A DNA stretch of 64,000 bases from Streptomyces sp. MMBL 11-1 (GTDB lineage Bacteria; Actinomycetota; Actinomycetes; Streptomycetales; Streptomycetaceae). A program made the translations under genes and the position numbers. Positions 16,181-24,435 of this stretch are shown piece by piece (position 1 is the first letter of the stretch; each line of letters starts with the position of its first letter). The stretch spans positions 6,947,001 through 7,011,000 of the forward strand of contig NZ_CP117709.1 of the NCBI RefSeq assembly GCF_028622875.1, read 5' to 3'. The notes beneath the pieces were generated by a model. The model did no database searches, had not been told where the DNA came from, and saw only the letters and a list, made by a program, of their open reading frames with translations.

Positions 16181-17460
16181 CCGGACTGCACGAGCGCCAC
16201 CTCGCCGTCAGCCCCGAGTGGCTGGCCCTCTACTACCGCCACCCCCTGGAACTCACCCACGGCGAGGGCCGCCACGTCTGGGACGCGGACGGCAACCGCT
16301 ACCTCGACTTCTTCGGCGGCATCCTCACCACGATGACCGCCCACGCCCTGCCCGAGGTGACCAAGGCCGTCGCCGAGCAGGCCGGGCGCATCATCCACTC
16401 CTCCACCCTCTACCTCAACCGCCCCATGGTGGAGATGGCCGAGCGGATCGCCGCCCTCTCCGGCATCCCCGACGCCCGGGTCTTCTTCACCACCTCCGGC
16501 ACCGAGGCCAACGACACCGCGCTGCTGCTCGCCACCGCGTACCGCCGCTCCAACCAGATCCTCGCGATGCGCAACAGCTACCACGGCCGGTCCTTCTCCA
16601 CGGTCTCCATCACCGGCAACCAGGCATGGTCGCCCACGAGCCTGTCCCCGCTCCAGACCTTGTACGTCCACGGCGGCGTCCGCAGCCGGGGACCGTACGC
16701 CGAGCTCAGCGACGAGCGGTTCATCCAGGCGTGCGTCGCCGACCTGGAGGACCTCCTCGGGCACACCCGCCGGCCCGCCGCCCTGATCGCCGAGCCCATC
16801 CAGGGCGTCGGCGGCTTCACCTCTCCGCCCGACGGCCTGTTCGCCGCGTTCCGGGAGGTCCTGGACCGGCACGGGGTGCTGTGGATCTCGGACGAGGTGC
16901 AGACCGGCTGGGGCCGTACCGGCGAGCACTTCTGGGGCTGGCAGGCGCACGCCCAGAACGGGCCGCCGGACATCCTCACCTTCGCCAAGGGCATCGGCAA
17001 CGGCATGTCCGTCGGGGGAGTGGTGGCCCGCGCCGAGGTGATGAACTGCCTCGACGCCAACTCCATCTCCACCTTCGGCGGTTCGCCGGTCACCATGGCC
17101 GCGTCGCTCGCCAACCTCTCGTACCTCCTGGAGCACGACCTCCAGGGCAACGCGCGGCGCGTCGGCGGGCTCCTCATCGAACGGCTGCGGGGCGTCGCCG
17201 CCGGCTCGCCCGCCGTACGCGAGGTGCGCGGCCGCGGCCTGATGATCGGCATCGAGCTGGTGAGGCCCGGCACCGACGAGGCCGACCCCGAAGCCGCCGC
17301 GGCCGTCCTCGAAGCGGCCCGCGCGGGCGGGCTGCTCATCGGCAAGGGCGGCGGCCACAGCACCAGCGTTCTCAGGATCGCCCCGCCGATGACCCTGACC
17401 GTCGCCGAGGCCGAGGAAGGCGCGGCGATCCTCGCGGAGGCCCTGCACGCGGCGGGCTGA
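16177..17460 (+). CDS. Class III PLP-dependent aminotransferase (pyrimidine catabolism)
   Basis: A 427-residue fold-type I aminotransferase. It shows the substrate/cofactor motif FTTSGTEANDTA, the PLP aspartate in WISDEVQTGWGRTG, and the Schiff-base lysine K271 in LTFAKGIGNG. The GTG start overlaps the stop of the ureidopropionase gene. In this operon it most likely moves the amino group of beta-alanine or beta-aminoisobutyrate onto pyruvate, glyoxylate or 2-oxoglutarate, linking pyrimidine breakdown to central metabolism. Length and motifs resemble AGXT2/alanine-glyoxylate enzymes. Confidence 0.88.
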   Translation: MTGLHERHLAVSPEWLALYYRHPLELTHGEGRHVWDADGNRYLDFFGGILTTMTAHALPEVTKAVAEQAGRIIHSSTLYLNRPMVEMAERIAALSGIPDARVFFTTSGTEANDTALLLATAYRRSNQILAMRNSYHGRSFSTVSITGNQAWSPTSLSPLQTLYVHGGVRSRGPYAELSDERFIQACVADLEDLLGHTRRPAALIAEPIQGVGGFTSPPDGLFAAFREVLDRHGVLWISDEVQTGWGRTGEHFWGWQAHAQNGPPDILTFAKGIGNGMSVGGVVARAEVMNCLDANSISTFGGSPVTMAASLANLSYLLEHDLQGNARRVGGLLIERLRGVAAGSPAVREVRGRGLMIGIELVRPGTDEADPEAAAAVLEAARAGGLLIGKGGGHSTSVLRIAPPMTLTVAEAEEGAAILAEALHAAG

Positions 17461-17560
17461 CCCCCGCCCGGCGGAGCCCGTACGTACCCGAACCGCGCGG
17501 GGCGGCCCCCCGGCCGTACGCCCAGAGGGCCGGCGGGCGCCCCGAGTTAAGGAGACTCCC

Positions 17561-18961
17561 ATGAGCCGCACCGTCATCCACGGCGGCCTGGTCATCACCG
17601 CGTCCGACGAGATCCACGCCGACGTGCTCGTCGAGGGCGGCCGGATCGTCGCCCTCGCCGCCCACGGAACCGACGCCGCCGCGAGCTGGAGCGCCGACCG
17701 GCGGATCGACGCGGCGGGCAAGTACGTCATCCCGGGCGGCGTCGACGGGCACACCCACATGGAGATGCCGTTCGGCGGGACGTACGCCGCCGACACCTTC
17801 GAGACCGGCACCCGGGCCGCCGCCTGGGGCGGCACCACCACCATCGTCGACTTCGCGATCCAGAGCGTGGGCCGCTCCCTGCGCGAGGGGCTCGACGCCT
17901 GGTACGGGAAGGCCGACGGCAACTGCGCCATCGATTACGCCTTCCACATGATCCTCGCGGACGTGAACCCCTCCTCGCTCAAGGAGATGGACCTCCTCGT
18001 CTCCGAAGGGGTCACCTCCTTCAAACTGTTCATGGCCTACCCCGGCGTCTTCTACAGCGACGACGGCCAGATCCTGCGCGCCATGCAACGGGCCTCCGGC
18101 AACGGCGGGTTGATCATGATGCACGCGGAGAACGGCATCGCCATCGACGTCCTGGTCGAGCAGGCGCTCGCCGAGGGCCGCACCGACCCCCGCTACCACG
18201 GGGACGTACGCAAGGTCGCCCTGGAGGCCGAGGCCACCCACCGCGCCGTCCAGCTCGCCCGGGTCGCCGGATCCCCCCTCTACGTCGTCCACGTCTCCGC
18301 CGACGAGGCCGTGGCGGAGATCGCCGCCGCCCGCCACCGGGGCCTCCCCGTCTTCGGCGAGACCTGCCCGCAGTACCTGTTCCTGTCCACCGACAACCTC
18401 GCCGAGCCCGGATTCGAGGGCGCCAAGTACGTCTGCTCCACCCCGCTGCGTCCCAGGGAACACCAGGAAGCCCTGTGGCGGGGCCTGCGGAACAACGAAC
18501 TCCAGGTCGTCTCCACCGACCACTGCCCCTTCTGCTTCTCGGGTCAGAAGGAGATGGGCCGCGGCGACTTCTCCAAGATCCCCAACGGCATGCCGGGCGT
18601 CGAACACCGCATGGACCTGCTGCACCAGGCCGTCGTGGACGGGCACATCACCCGCCGCCGCTGGATCGAGATCGCCTGCGCGTCCCCGGCCCGGATGTTC
18701 GGCCTCTACCCGAAGAAGGGGACCATCGCCCCGGGCGCCGACGCCGACATCGTCATCTACGACCCGGCCGCCGAGCAGACCCTCTCCGCCGAGACCCACC
18801 ACATGAACGTCGACTACTCGGCGTACGAGGGCAAACGCATCACCGGAAAGGTCGAGACCGTGCTGTCGCGCGGCGAACTCGTCATCGAAGGACGGAAGTT
18901 CACCGGCCGTGCCGGACACGGCATGTACACCCCCCGCGCCACCTGTCAGTACCTGGACTAA
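17561..18961 (+). CDS. hydA: Dihydropyrimidinase (D-hydantoinase)
   Basis: A 466-residue cyclic amidohydrolase that opens dihydrouracil, dihydrothymine or hydantoin rings. The metal site is visible: DGHTHMEMPFGG (HxH), the carboxylated lysine in SFKLFMAYPG, then HAENG, VVHVSADEA and STDHCPF. It begins at an ATG behind AAGGAG, 100 bp after the aminotransferase. Together with the two upstream genes it makes a complete route from dihydropyrimidine to beta-amino acid breakdown. The dihydropyrimidine dehydrogenase that would come first is not in the window. Confidence 0.92.
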   Translation: MSRTVIHGGLVITASDEIHADVLVEGGRIVALAAHGTDAAASWSADRRIDAAGKYVIPGGVDGHTHMEMPFGGTYAADTFETGTRAAAWGGTTTIVDFAIQSVGRSLREGLDAWYGKADGNCAIDYAFHMILADVNPSSLKEMDLLVSEGVTSFKLFMAYPGVFYSDDGQILRAMQRASGNGGLIMMHAENGIAIDVLVEQALAEGRTDPRYHGDVRKVALEAEATHRAVQLARVAGSPLYVVHVSADEAVAEIAAARHRGLPVFGETCPQYLFLSTDNLAEPGFEGAKYVCSTPLRPREHQEALWRGLRNNELQVVSTDHCPFCFSGQKEMGRGDFSKIPNGMPGVEHRMDLLHQAVVDGHITRRRWIEIACASPARMFGLYPKKGTIAPGADADIVIYDPAAEQTLSAETHHMNVDYSAYEGKRITGKVETVLSRGELVIEGRKFTGRAGHGMYTPRATCQYLD

Positions 18962-18983
18962 TCTCGCCGATCACGCCGGGCTC

Positions 18984-19080
18984 GCGGGGTCTGGTGCCGC
19001 ACCTCGCGGCGTTGTCGTCACTACCGACGCTCCGCGTCGACTCCCTCCTCCGCCTTGCGATGCACGGCACCAGACCCCGC
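18984..19080. repeat. Inverted-repeat element (REP/MITE-like) between hydA and the LLM gene
   Basis: Perfect 16-bp arms, GCGGGGTCTGGTGCCG at 18984-18999 and its complement at 19065-19080, enclose 65 bp that can also pair partially. It lies between two co-oriented genes. The look is that of a mobile or dispersed palindromic unit common in Streptomyces intergenic DNA rather than a plain terminator. Confidence 0.6.
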
Positions 19081-19126
19081 TCCCTGATCCGGCCTGATCG
19101 ACAAGACACCCCTAGGAGATCCCGCC

Positions 19127-20125
19127 ATGGACTTCGGACTCGTCCTCCAGACCGACCCGCCCGCCTCCGCCGTCGTCGGCCTGATGCGCCGCGCCGAACG
19201 CAACGGCTTCCGCTACGGCTGGACCTTCGACTCGGCGGTGCTCTGGCAGGAGCCGTTCGTCATCTACAGCCGCATCCTGGAGCACACCGACCGGATGACC
19301 GTGGGCCCGATGGTCACCAACCCGGGCACCCGCACCTGGGAGGTCACCGCCTCCACCTTCGCCACCCTCAACGACATGTACGGCAACCGCACCGTCTGCG
19401 GCATCGGGCGCGGCGACTCCGCGATGCGCGTCGCGGGCCGCCGGCCCAACACGCTGGCCCGCCTCGGCGAAGCCATCGACGTGATCCGGGACCTCGCGGA
19501 GGGCCGGGAGGCGACGGTCGACGGGCGGCCGGTGCGGATCCCGTGGGTGAAGGACGGGCGGCTGCCGGTGTGGATGGCGGCGTACGGGCCCAAGGCCCTG
19601 GCCCTGGCCGGGCAGAAGGCCGACGGCTTCATCCTCCAGCTCGCCGATCCCTTCCTCACCGAGTGGATGATCAAGGCGGTACGGGACGCGGCCTCCGACG
19701 CCGGGCGGGACCCGGACTCCGTCACCATCTGCGTCGCCGCCCCCGCCTACGTCGGCGACGACCTCGACCACGCCCGGGAGCAGTGCCGCTGGTTCGGCGG
19801 GATGGTCGGCAACCACGTGGCGGACCTGGTCGCCCGCTACGGCGAGCACTCCGGCCTGGTCCCCGATGAGCTCACCGACTACATCGCCGGACGCTCCGGC
19901 TACGACTACAGCCACCACGGGCGCACCGGCAACCCGGACACCACCTTCGTCCCGGACGGGATCGTCGACCGGTTCTGTCTGCTGGGTCCCGCCGAGGCGC
20001 ACATCGAGAAGCTGCGGGCGCTGCGGGACATGGGTGTCGACCAGTTCGCGCTGTACGACATGCACGACGCCCGGGAGGCGACCATCGACGCCTACGGAGC
20101 CGAGATCATCCCGGCCCTGAGCTGA
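19127..20125 (+). CDS. F420-dependent LLM-class oxidoreductase of the pyrimidine catabolism neighbourhood
   Basis: A 332-residue luciferase-like TIM-barrel protein. It starts MDFGLVLQTDPPASAVV, and shows the family features YGWTFDSAVLWQEPF, VCGIGRGDSAMR and PVWMAAYGPKALALAGQKADG. It is close to the TIGR03842 type of F420-dependent oxidoreductase, which is often found beside dihydropyrimidinase. Its start has a good TAGGAG site. It probably reduces or oxidises a pathway intermediate, but the substrate is not known. The inverted-repeat element at 18984-19080 separates it from hydA. Confidence 0.85.
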   Translation: MDFGLVLQTDPPASAVVGLMRRAERNGFRYGWTFDSAVLWQEPFVIYSRILEHTDRMTVGPMVTNPGTRTWEVTASTFATLNDMYGNRTVCGIGRGDSAMRVAGRRPNTLARLGEAIDVIRDLAEGREATVDGRPVRIPWVKDGRLPVWMAAYGPKALALAGQKADGFILQLADPFLTEWMIKAVRDAASDAGRDPDSVTICVAAPAYVGDDLDHAREQCRWFGGMVGNHVADLVARYGEHSGLVPDELTDYIAGRSGYDYSHHGRTGNPDTTFVPDGIVDRFCLLGPAEAHIEKLRALRDMGVDQFALYDMHDAREATIDAYGAEIIPALS

Positions 20126-20179
20126 TCGGTACGGTAGCCTGTGCAGCCGTTCGGGCATCGACGGGGGAGGCACGGATAC

Positions 20180-20533
20180 GTGGCGCAGTACTTGTTGTTG
20201 GTGTACGAGGACGAGCCCATGACGAGTGCGCTGCCCTCGGAGGAGGAAGCGGCGCTCGTGGGCCGGTTCCAGGACTTCATGCGGCGCAACGGGGCGAGCG
20301 TGGAGCGGGGTCAGCGGCTCCACCCGACCTCCACGGCCACCTCGGTGCGGCGGGACGCCGAAGGCGGCGTCCGGATCAGTGACGGGGCGTTCGTCGAGTC
20401 CAAGGAAGTCGTCGCCGGGTACTTCCTGATCGAGGCGGAGAACCTCGCCGAGGCGCTCAGGCTGGCCGAGGAGGTTCCCGTGCCCAACGGCGGGATCGAG
20501 GTCAGGCCGATCCGTTCCGTGCCGGGCGCCTGA
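20180..20533 (+). CDS. DGPF/YciI-like protein, ECF sigma partner
   Basis: A 117-residue protein of the YCII-related DGPF family. The start is a GTG behind GGGGGAGG; the N-terminus is AQYLLLVYEDEP, and the family motif region reads ISDGAFVESKEVVAGYFLIEAENLAEAL, where DGAF/DGPF and the following K/E are the hallmarks. It precedes an ECF sigma factor by 38 bp in the same direction. DGPF proteins are encoded with ECF42-group sigma factors and are usually their targets or companions; the biochemical role is not established. Confidence 0.88.
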   Translation: MAQYLLLVYEDEPMTSALPSEEEAALVGRFQDFMRRNGASVERGQRLHPTSTATSVRRDAEGGVRISDGAFVESKEVVAGYFLIEAENLAEALRLAEEVPVPNGGIEVRPIRSVPGA

Positions 20534-20571
20534 ATCGCTGTCGCCCGCGCACACGAGTTCTCGGAGCGGCC

Positions 20572-21819
20572 ATGGATGCGACCGTCGCGGACGCCGTCGC
20601 CAGGGCACACAGCAGGCAGTGGGGTTTCGTGCTCGCGGCCACCGTGCGCGTCGCCCGGGATCTCGACCTCGCCGAGGAGTGCGTCCAGGAGGCCTATGCC
20701 CAGGCGTTGCGGCAGTGGCCGCAGGAAGGGGTGCCGAAACGGCCCGAGGCATGGCTGACCACGGTCGCCCGGCGCCGTGCCGTGGACGCCCTGCGCCGCC
20801 TCGACACCTTGCGCGGCAAACTGCCGCTGCTGGCCGGTGACGACACCGCTCCGCCCGCGGACCAGGACCTCGTCGACCGCGATATTCCGGACGACCGGCT
20901 GCGGCTGATCTTCACCTGCTGCCACCCCTCGTTGGATGCCGACACCCGGGTCGGTCTCACCCTGCGGCTGGTGTGCGGTCTGTCCACCGCCGAGGTCGGC
21001 CGGGCGCTGCTCGTCTCGGAGCCGACGATGGCGGCCCGTATCACCCGTGGCAAGAAGAAGATCAAGACCGCCGGAATCCCCTACAGGGAACCGTCGCCCG
21101 AGGAGCTTCCCGCTCGGCTCGACGCCGTGCTGGACGTCGTGCACCTCGTCTTCAGCACCGGGCACACCGCGCCTTCCGGGGAGCGACTGCAGCGACGTGA
21201 CCTGATCGAGCGGGCGCTGCATCTCGCGCGCGTACTGCACCAGTTGCTGCCCGCCCAGTCCGGCGCGGCGGGGCTGCTCGCGCTCGTTCTCCTCACCGAC
21301 GCGCGCCGCCGCGCCCGCACCCGTCCCGACGGTTCGCTGGCGCTGCTCTCCGAGCAGGACCGGACGCTCTGGAACGCCGAGGAGATCCAGGAGGGGCTGC
21401 GGCTGGCCGCGTCCGCCCTGCGGCACCGGCCGCCGACCCGGTACGCGCTGATGGCGGCGACCGCCGCCGTGCACGCGCGGGCTCCGAGCTGGGAGGCCAC
21501 CGACTGGCCCCGCATCGTCGACCTCTACGACGACCTGCTGCGGATCTGGCCGTCACCGGTGGTGGCGTTGAACCGCGCCATCGCCGTCGGACAGGCGTAC
21601 GGCCCGGAGGCCGGCCTGCGGTGTCTGGCGCAGCTCTCCGCCGAACCCAAGCTGACCGACTACCAGTACTTCGCCGCTGCCCGGGCGGACTTCCTGCGTC
21701 GGCTGCACCGCTTCGACGAGGCACGGGCCGCCTATCGGGAGGCGCTCGCGAGGACCACGAACGCGGTGGAGCGGGAGTTCCTCCGGTCGCGCATCGATGA
21801 ACTGGGTGCTCTCCCGTAA
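20572..21819 (+). CDS. ECF sigma factor, ECF42-like with C-terminal TPR-type extension
   Basis: A 415-residue sigma factor. Region 2 is near residues 10-75 (DLDLAEECVQEAYAQALRQWP, then WLTTVARRRAVDALRR). Region 4 is near 125-170 (LTLRLVCGLSTAEVGRALLVSEPTMAARITRGKKKI). The remaining 240 residues form the long helical C-terminal domain seen in the ECF42 group, which replaces anti-sigma control. It follows the DGPF gene, the standard neighbour. Targets are probably this operon and related DGPF genes. Confidence 0.9.
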   Translation: MDATVADAVARAHSRQWGFVLAATVRVARDLDLAEECVQEAYAQALRQWPQEGVPKRPEAWLTTVARRRAVDALRRLDTLRGKLPLLAGDDTAPPADQDLVDRDIPDDRLRLIFTCCHPSLDADTRVGLTLRLVCGLSTAEVGRALLVSEPTMAARITRGKKKIKTAGIPYREPSPEELPARLDAVLDVVHLVFSTGHTAPSGERLQRRDLIERALHLARVLHQLLPAQSGAAGLLALVLLTDARRRARTRPDGSLALLSEQDRTLWNAEEIQEGLRLAASALRHRPPTRYALMAATAAVHARAPSWEATDWPRIVDLYDDLLRIWPSPVVALNRAIAVGQAYGPEAGLRCLAQLSAEPKLTDYQYFAAARADFLRRLHRFDEARAAYREALARTTNAVEREFLRSRIDELGALP

Positions 21820-22039
21820 CCACTGCCGGCCCTGTGCATTGCTCCTGAAATGCCGAGATTCCCCGCCCGGTCGCCACGGAATGATCGGTATCCATGCCTC
21901 CGCTTAAAGTGCGCAGAGCGCAAGCGGAAGGCGCGCATTCTCGTGAGGCAGCCGAAAATTGCCGCCGCGGAGGGCGCATTGGTACTGTCCGGCGGACGTC
22001 GAACATCTAACGTCGAAAACTTCATCAGGCGGGGGAAAA
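21820..22039 (+). promoter_or_regulatory. Upstream region and probable promoter of the phz operon
   Basis: 220 bp with relatively AT-rich patches and no gene. It contains an 8-bp direct repeat ACGTCGAA at 21996-22003 and 22010-22017, 14 bp apart start to start, and CTGTCC at 21985-21990, which resembles the TTGTCC found upstream of two other transcription units of the cluster. The phzB ribosome site GGGGGA is at 22031-22036. Confidence 0.45.
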
Positions 22040-22528
22040 ATGTCTGAGTCGAATGCTCTTGTCGGCGCCGAGGAAGCAACCCGGACGCGCGAGCACAATC
22101 GCAAGATCGTTTCGCGGTACATGAACACGCGCGGTCAGGATCGCCTACGGCGTCACGAATTGTTCACCGAGGACGGACAGGGCGGTCTCTGGACCACGGA
22201 CACGGGTGAGCCCATCGTCATCCGAGGCCGTGACCGGCTGGCCGAGCACGGGGTGTGGTCCCTGCGCTGCTTCCCCGACTGGCAGTGGATCGACATCGAA
22301 ATCTTCGACACGCAGGACCCGGACCAGTTCTGGGTGGAGTGCAACGGTGTCGGAAAGATTCTCTTCCCTGGTTACCCGGAGGGGCGCTACGAGAATCACT
22401 TCCTGCACCACTTCACCTTCGAGGGTGGAAAGATCAAGCGGCAGCGGGAATTCATGAACCCCGTCCAGCAGTTCCGCTCCCTGGGAATCGAGGTGCCGAA
22501 AATCGTGCGGGAGGGAATCCCGACGTGA
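22040..22528 (+). CDS. phzB: Phenazine biosynthesis protein PhzA/PhzB family
   Basis: A 162-residue SnoaL/ketosteroid-isomerase-fold protein. Family hallmarks are NRKIVSRYMNTRGQDRLRRHELFTEDG, WSLRCFPDW and the C-terminal FMNPVQQFRSLGIEVPKI. PhzA/B catalyses or accelerates condensation of two PhzF-derived aminoketone molecules into the phenazine tricycle. The ATG at 22040 follows GGGGGAAAA. Only one copy is present, as is usual outside Pseudomonas. It is the first gene of the phz operon, which continues with phzC after about 50 bp. Confidence 0.93.
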   Translation: MSESNALVGAEEATRTREHNRKIVSRYMNTRGQDRLRRHELFTEDGQGGLWTTDTGEPIVIRGRDRLAEHGVWSLRCFPDWQWIDIEIFDTQDPDQFWVECNGVGKILFPGYPEGRYENHFLHHFTFEGGKIKRQREFMNPVQQFRSLGIEVPKIVREGIPT

Positions 22529-22585
22529 ATCGGAAAAGAAATCTGCATCTCGTTCTCTGGTAACCCTACGGGGGTGGGATCGAAC

Positions 22586-23815
22586 GTGAAATGTCAGGCT
22601 TCTTCGAAGCAATCACTGTCGGCTGCTCAGCAGCCGGAATGGGGCGATCGGCATCAGGTTGCCCAGGTCCGCAACGTCCTGGCGGCCACCGGTTCGCTCG
22701 TCGACACCGAACAGGTCCTCGCGTTGCGCGGGGCGCTGGCGGCGGCGGCGCGCGGTGAGGCTCTCGTCCTGCAGGCCGGCGACTGCGCCGAGCATCCCGA
22801 CGAATGCCGCGCGACCCCCCTGGAGGCCAAGGCCGCCCTGGTCCACCGACTCGCCGATCTGCTGGGCGCGGAGTCGGGGCTGCCGGTCATCCGGGTCGGC
22901 CGGATCGCCGGCCAGTTCGCCAAACCCCGCTCGCGTCCCTTCGAGGAGACGCCCGGGAGCGGCCGGCTCCCCGTCTACCGGGGACACATGGTCAACCTGC
23001 CCGCACCGGACGCTCACAGCAGGCGGCCCGATCCCCTGCGGCTGCTCATGTGCTTCATGACGGCCCGCGAGGCGATGGAACACCTCGGATGGCGGGCCGA
23101 CGCGGACTGGCAGGCGCGACAGGCCGAGGACCGGCTGTGGACCAGCCACGAAGCGCTGCTGATGGATTACGAGCAGCCGCAGCTCCGTCCGGCCGGAGAC
23201 GGCCGCCTGCTGCTCGGGTCGACGCACTGGCCGTGGATCGGCGAGCGCACCCGGCAACTCGACGGCGCCCATGTGGACCTGCTGTCCCGCGTCGTCAACC
23301 CGGTCGCCTGCAAGGTCGGGCCGGACATGACACCGGACGAGCTGGTCGGACTGTGCGCCCGTCTGGATCCACAGCGCGACCCCGGCCGGCTCGCGCTGAT
23401 CGTGCGGATGGGCCCGGACCTGGTCACCGCTCGGCTGCCCGCCCTGGCCCGCGCGGTCCAGGACGCGGGCCACCCCGTGCTCTGGCTCTGCGATCCCCTG
23501 CACGCCAATACCGTCAAGCGTCCCGACGGGACCAAGACACGCCACGTCGCCACGGCCGTGGACGAGGTCCGCAGGTTCTCGGAGAGCTTGAACGGCGTGG
23601 GCGCGCAGGGCCGCGGTCTCCATCTGGAGACCAGTCCGTACGCGGTGGACGAGTGCGTCGGGGGTCCCGCGGGCGCGGTGCCGGAGGCCGTGGGCGCCGC
23701 CAGCCTGTGCGATCCCAGGCTCGGTCCGGCGCAAGCCGCCGAGGTCGTCTCGGCGTGGTCGGCCGTGGGCGGTCCGCGCGGCGCATCTGTTCTGACGAGG
23801 CGGGGGTTGTCATGA
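22586..23815 (+). CDS. phzC: Class II DAHP synthase, phenazine pathway
   Basis: About 409 residues, class II 3-deoxy-D-arabino-heptulosonate 7-phosphate synthase. It condenses phosphoenolpyruvate and erythrose 4-phosphate to feed shikimate flux into phenazine. Motifs are LQAGDCAEHPDEC, RVGRIAGQFAKPRS, YRGHMVN and LWLCDPLHANT. GTG at 22586 is chosen because GTGGGA lies 7 bases before it; GTG at 22574 is the alternative. The stop overlaps the phzD start by ATGA. Compared with primary-metabolism class II enzymes it lacks the long N-terminal extension, as phenazine paralogues do. Confidence 0.92.
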   Translation: MKCQASSKQSLSAAQQPEWGDRHQVAQVRNVLAATGSLVDTEQVLALRGALAAAARGEALVLQAGDCAEHPDECRATPLEAKAALVHRLADLLGAESGLPVIRVGRIAGQFAKPRSRPFEETPGSGRLPVYRGHMVNLPAPDAHSRRPDPLRLLMCFMTAREAMEHLGWRADADWQARQAEDRLWTSHEALLMDYEQPQLRPAGDGRLLLGSTHWPWIGERTRQLDGAHVDLLSRVVNPVACKVGPDMTPDELVGLCARLDPQRDPGRLALIVRMGPDLVTARLPALARAVQDAGHPVLWLCDPLHANTVKRPDGTKTRHVATAVDEVRRFSESLNGVGAQGRGLHLETSPYAVDECVGGPAGAVPEAVGAASLCDPRLGPAQAAEVVSAWSAVGGPRGASVLTRRGLS

Positions 23816-24435
23816 GCCTGAAAATCGAAGTCGAACCGTACGACCTGCCCACCCGGCGGGACATGCCCGTCGGCGTGGTCGACTGGACCGTCCGGCCCGA
23901 ACGAGCCGTGCTGCTCGTCCACGACATGCAGAGGTACTTCCTCGAGCCGTTCGAACCCGGTATGCGCGCCCGGTTGATCGATACCGCGGCCGCCCTGCGC
24001 AAGCGCTGCGCGGCTCAGGGCGTCCGTATCGCCTACACCGCCCAGCCGGGCCGTATGACGCCGAAGGACCGGGGCCTGCTCCGGGACTTCTGGGGACCAG
24101 GTATGACCAGCTCGGAAGCGGACCGCGTGATCACCGACGAGCTGACCCCGGGCGCCGAGGACTGGACGTTCGTGAAGTGGCGTTACAGCGCCTTCTTCCG
24201 CACCGACCTGCTGGAGCGGATGCGGGCCGAAGGCCGCGACCAGCTGGTGGTGTGCGGCGTGTACGGACACGTCGGCATCCTCACCACCGCCCTGGAGGCC
24301 TACAGCAACGACGTACAGGTCTTCCTCCCCGGGGACGCGATCGGTGACTTCTCCGCCGACCGGCACCGGCAGACGCTCCAGTACGCCGCCGACTGCTGCG
24401 CGAGGGTGGCCACGGCCGAGGACCTCGTGCCGTGA
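23812..24435 (+). CDS. phzD: Isochorismatase-type hydrolase PhzD
   Basis: A 207-residue cysteine-independent isochorismatase-fold enzyme, exactly the PhzD length. It hydrolyses 2-amino-2-desoxyisochorismate to trans-2,3-dihydro-3-hydroxyanthranilate. The general acid Asp is in LLVHDMQRYFLEPF, the second catalytic Lys in WTFVKWRYSAFFRTDL, and the YGHVGILTTALEA loop follows. ATGA overlap with phzC and GTGA overlap with phzE show strict translational coupling. Confidence 0.95.
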   Translation: MSLKIEVEPYDLPTRRDMPVGVVDWTVRPERAVLLVHDMQRYFLEPFEPGMRARLIDTAAALRKRCAAQGVRIAYTAQPGRMTPKDRGLLRDFWGPGMTSSEADRVITDELTPGAEDWTFVKWRYSAFFRTDLLERMRAEGRDQLVVCGVYGHVGILTTALEAYSNDVQVFLPGDAIGDFSADRHRQTLQYAADCCARVATAEDLVP

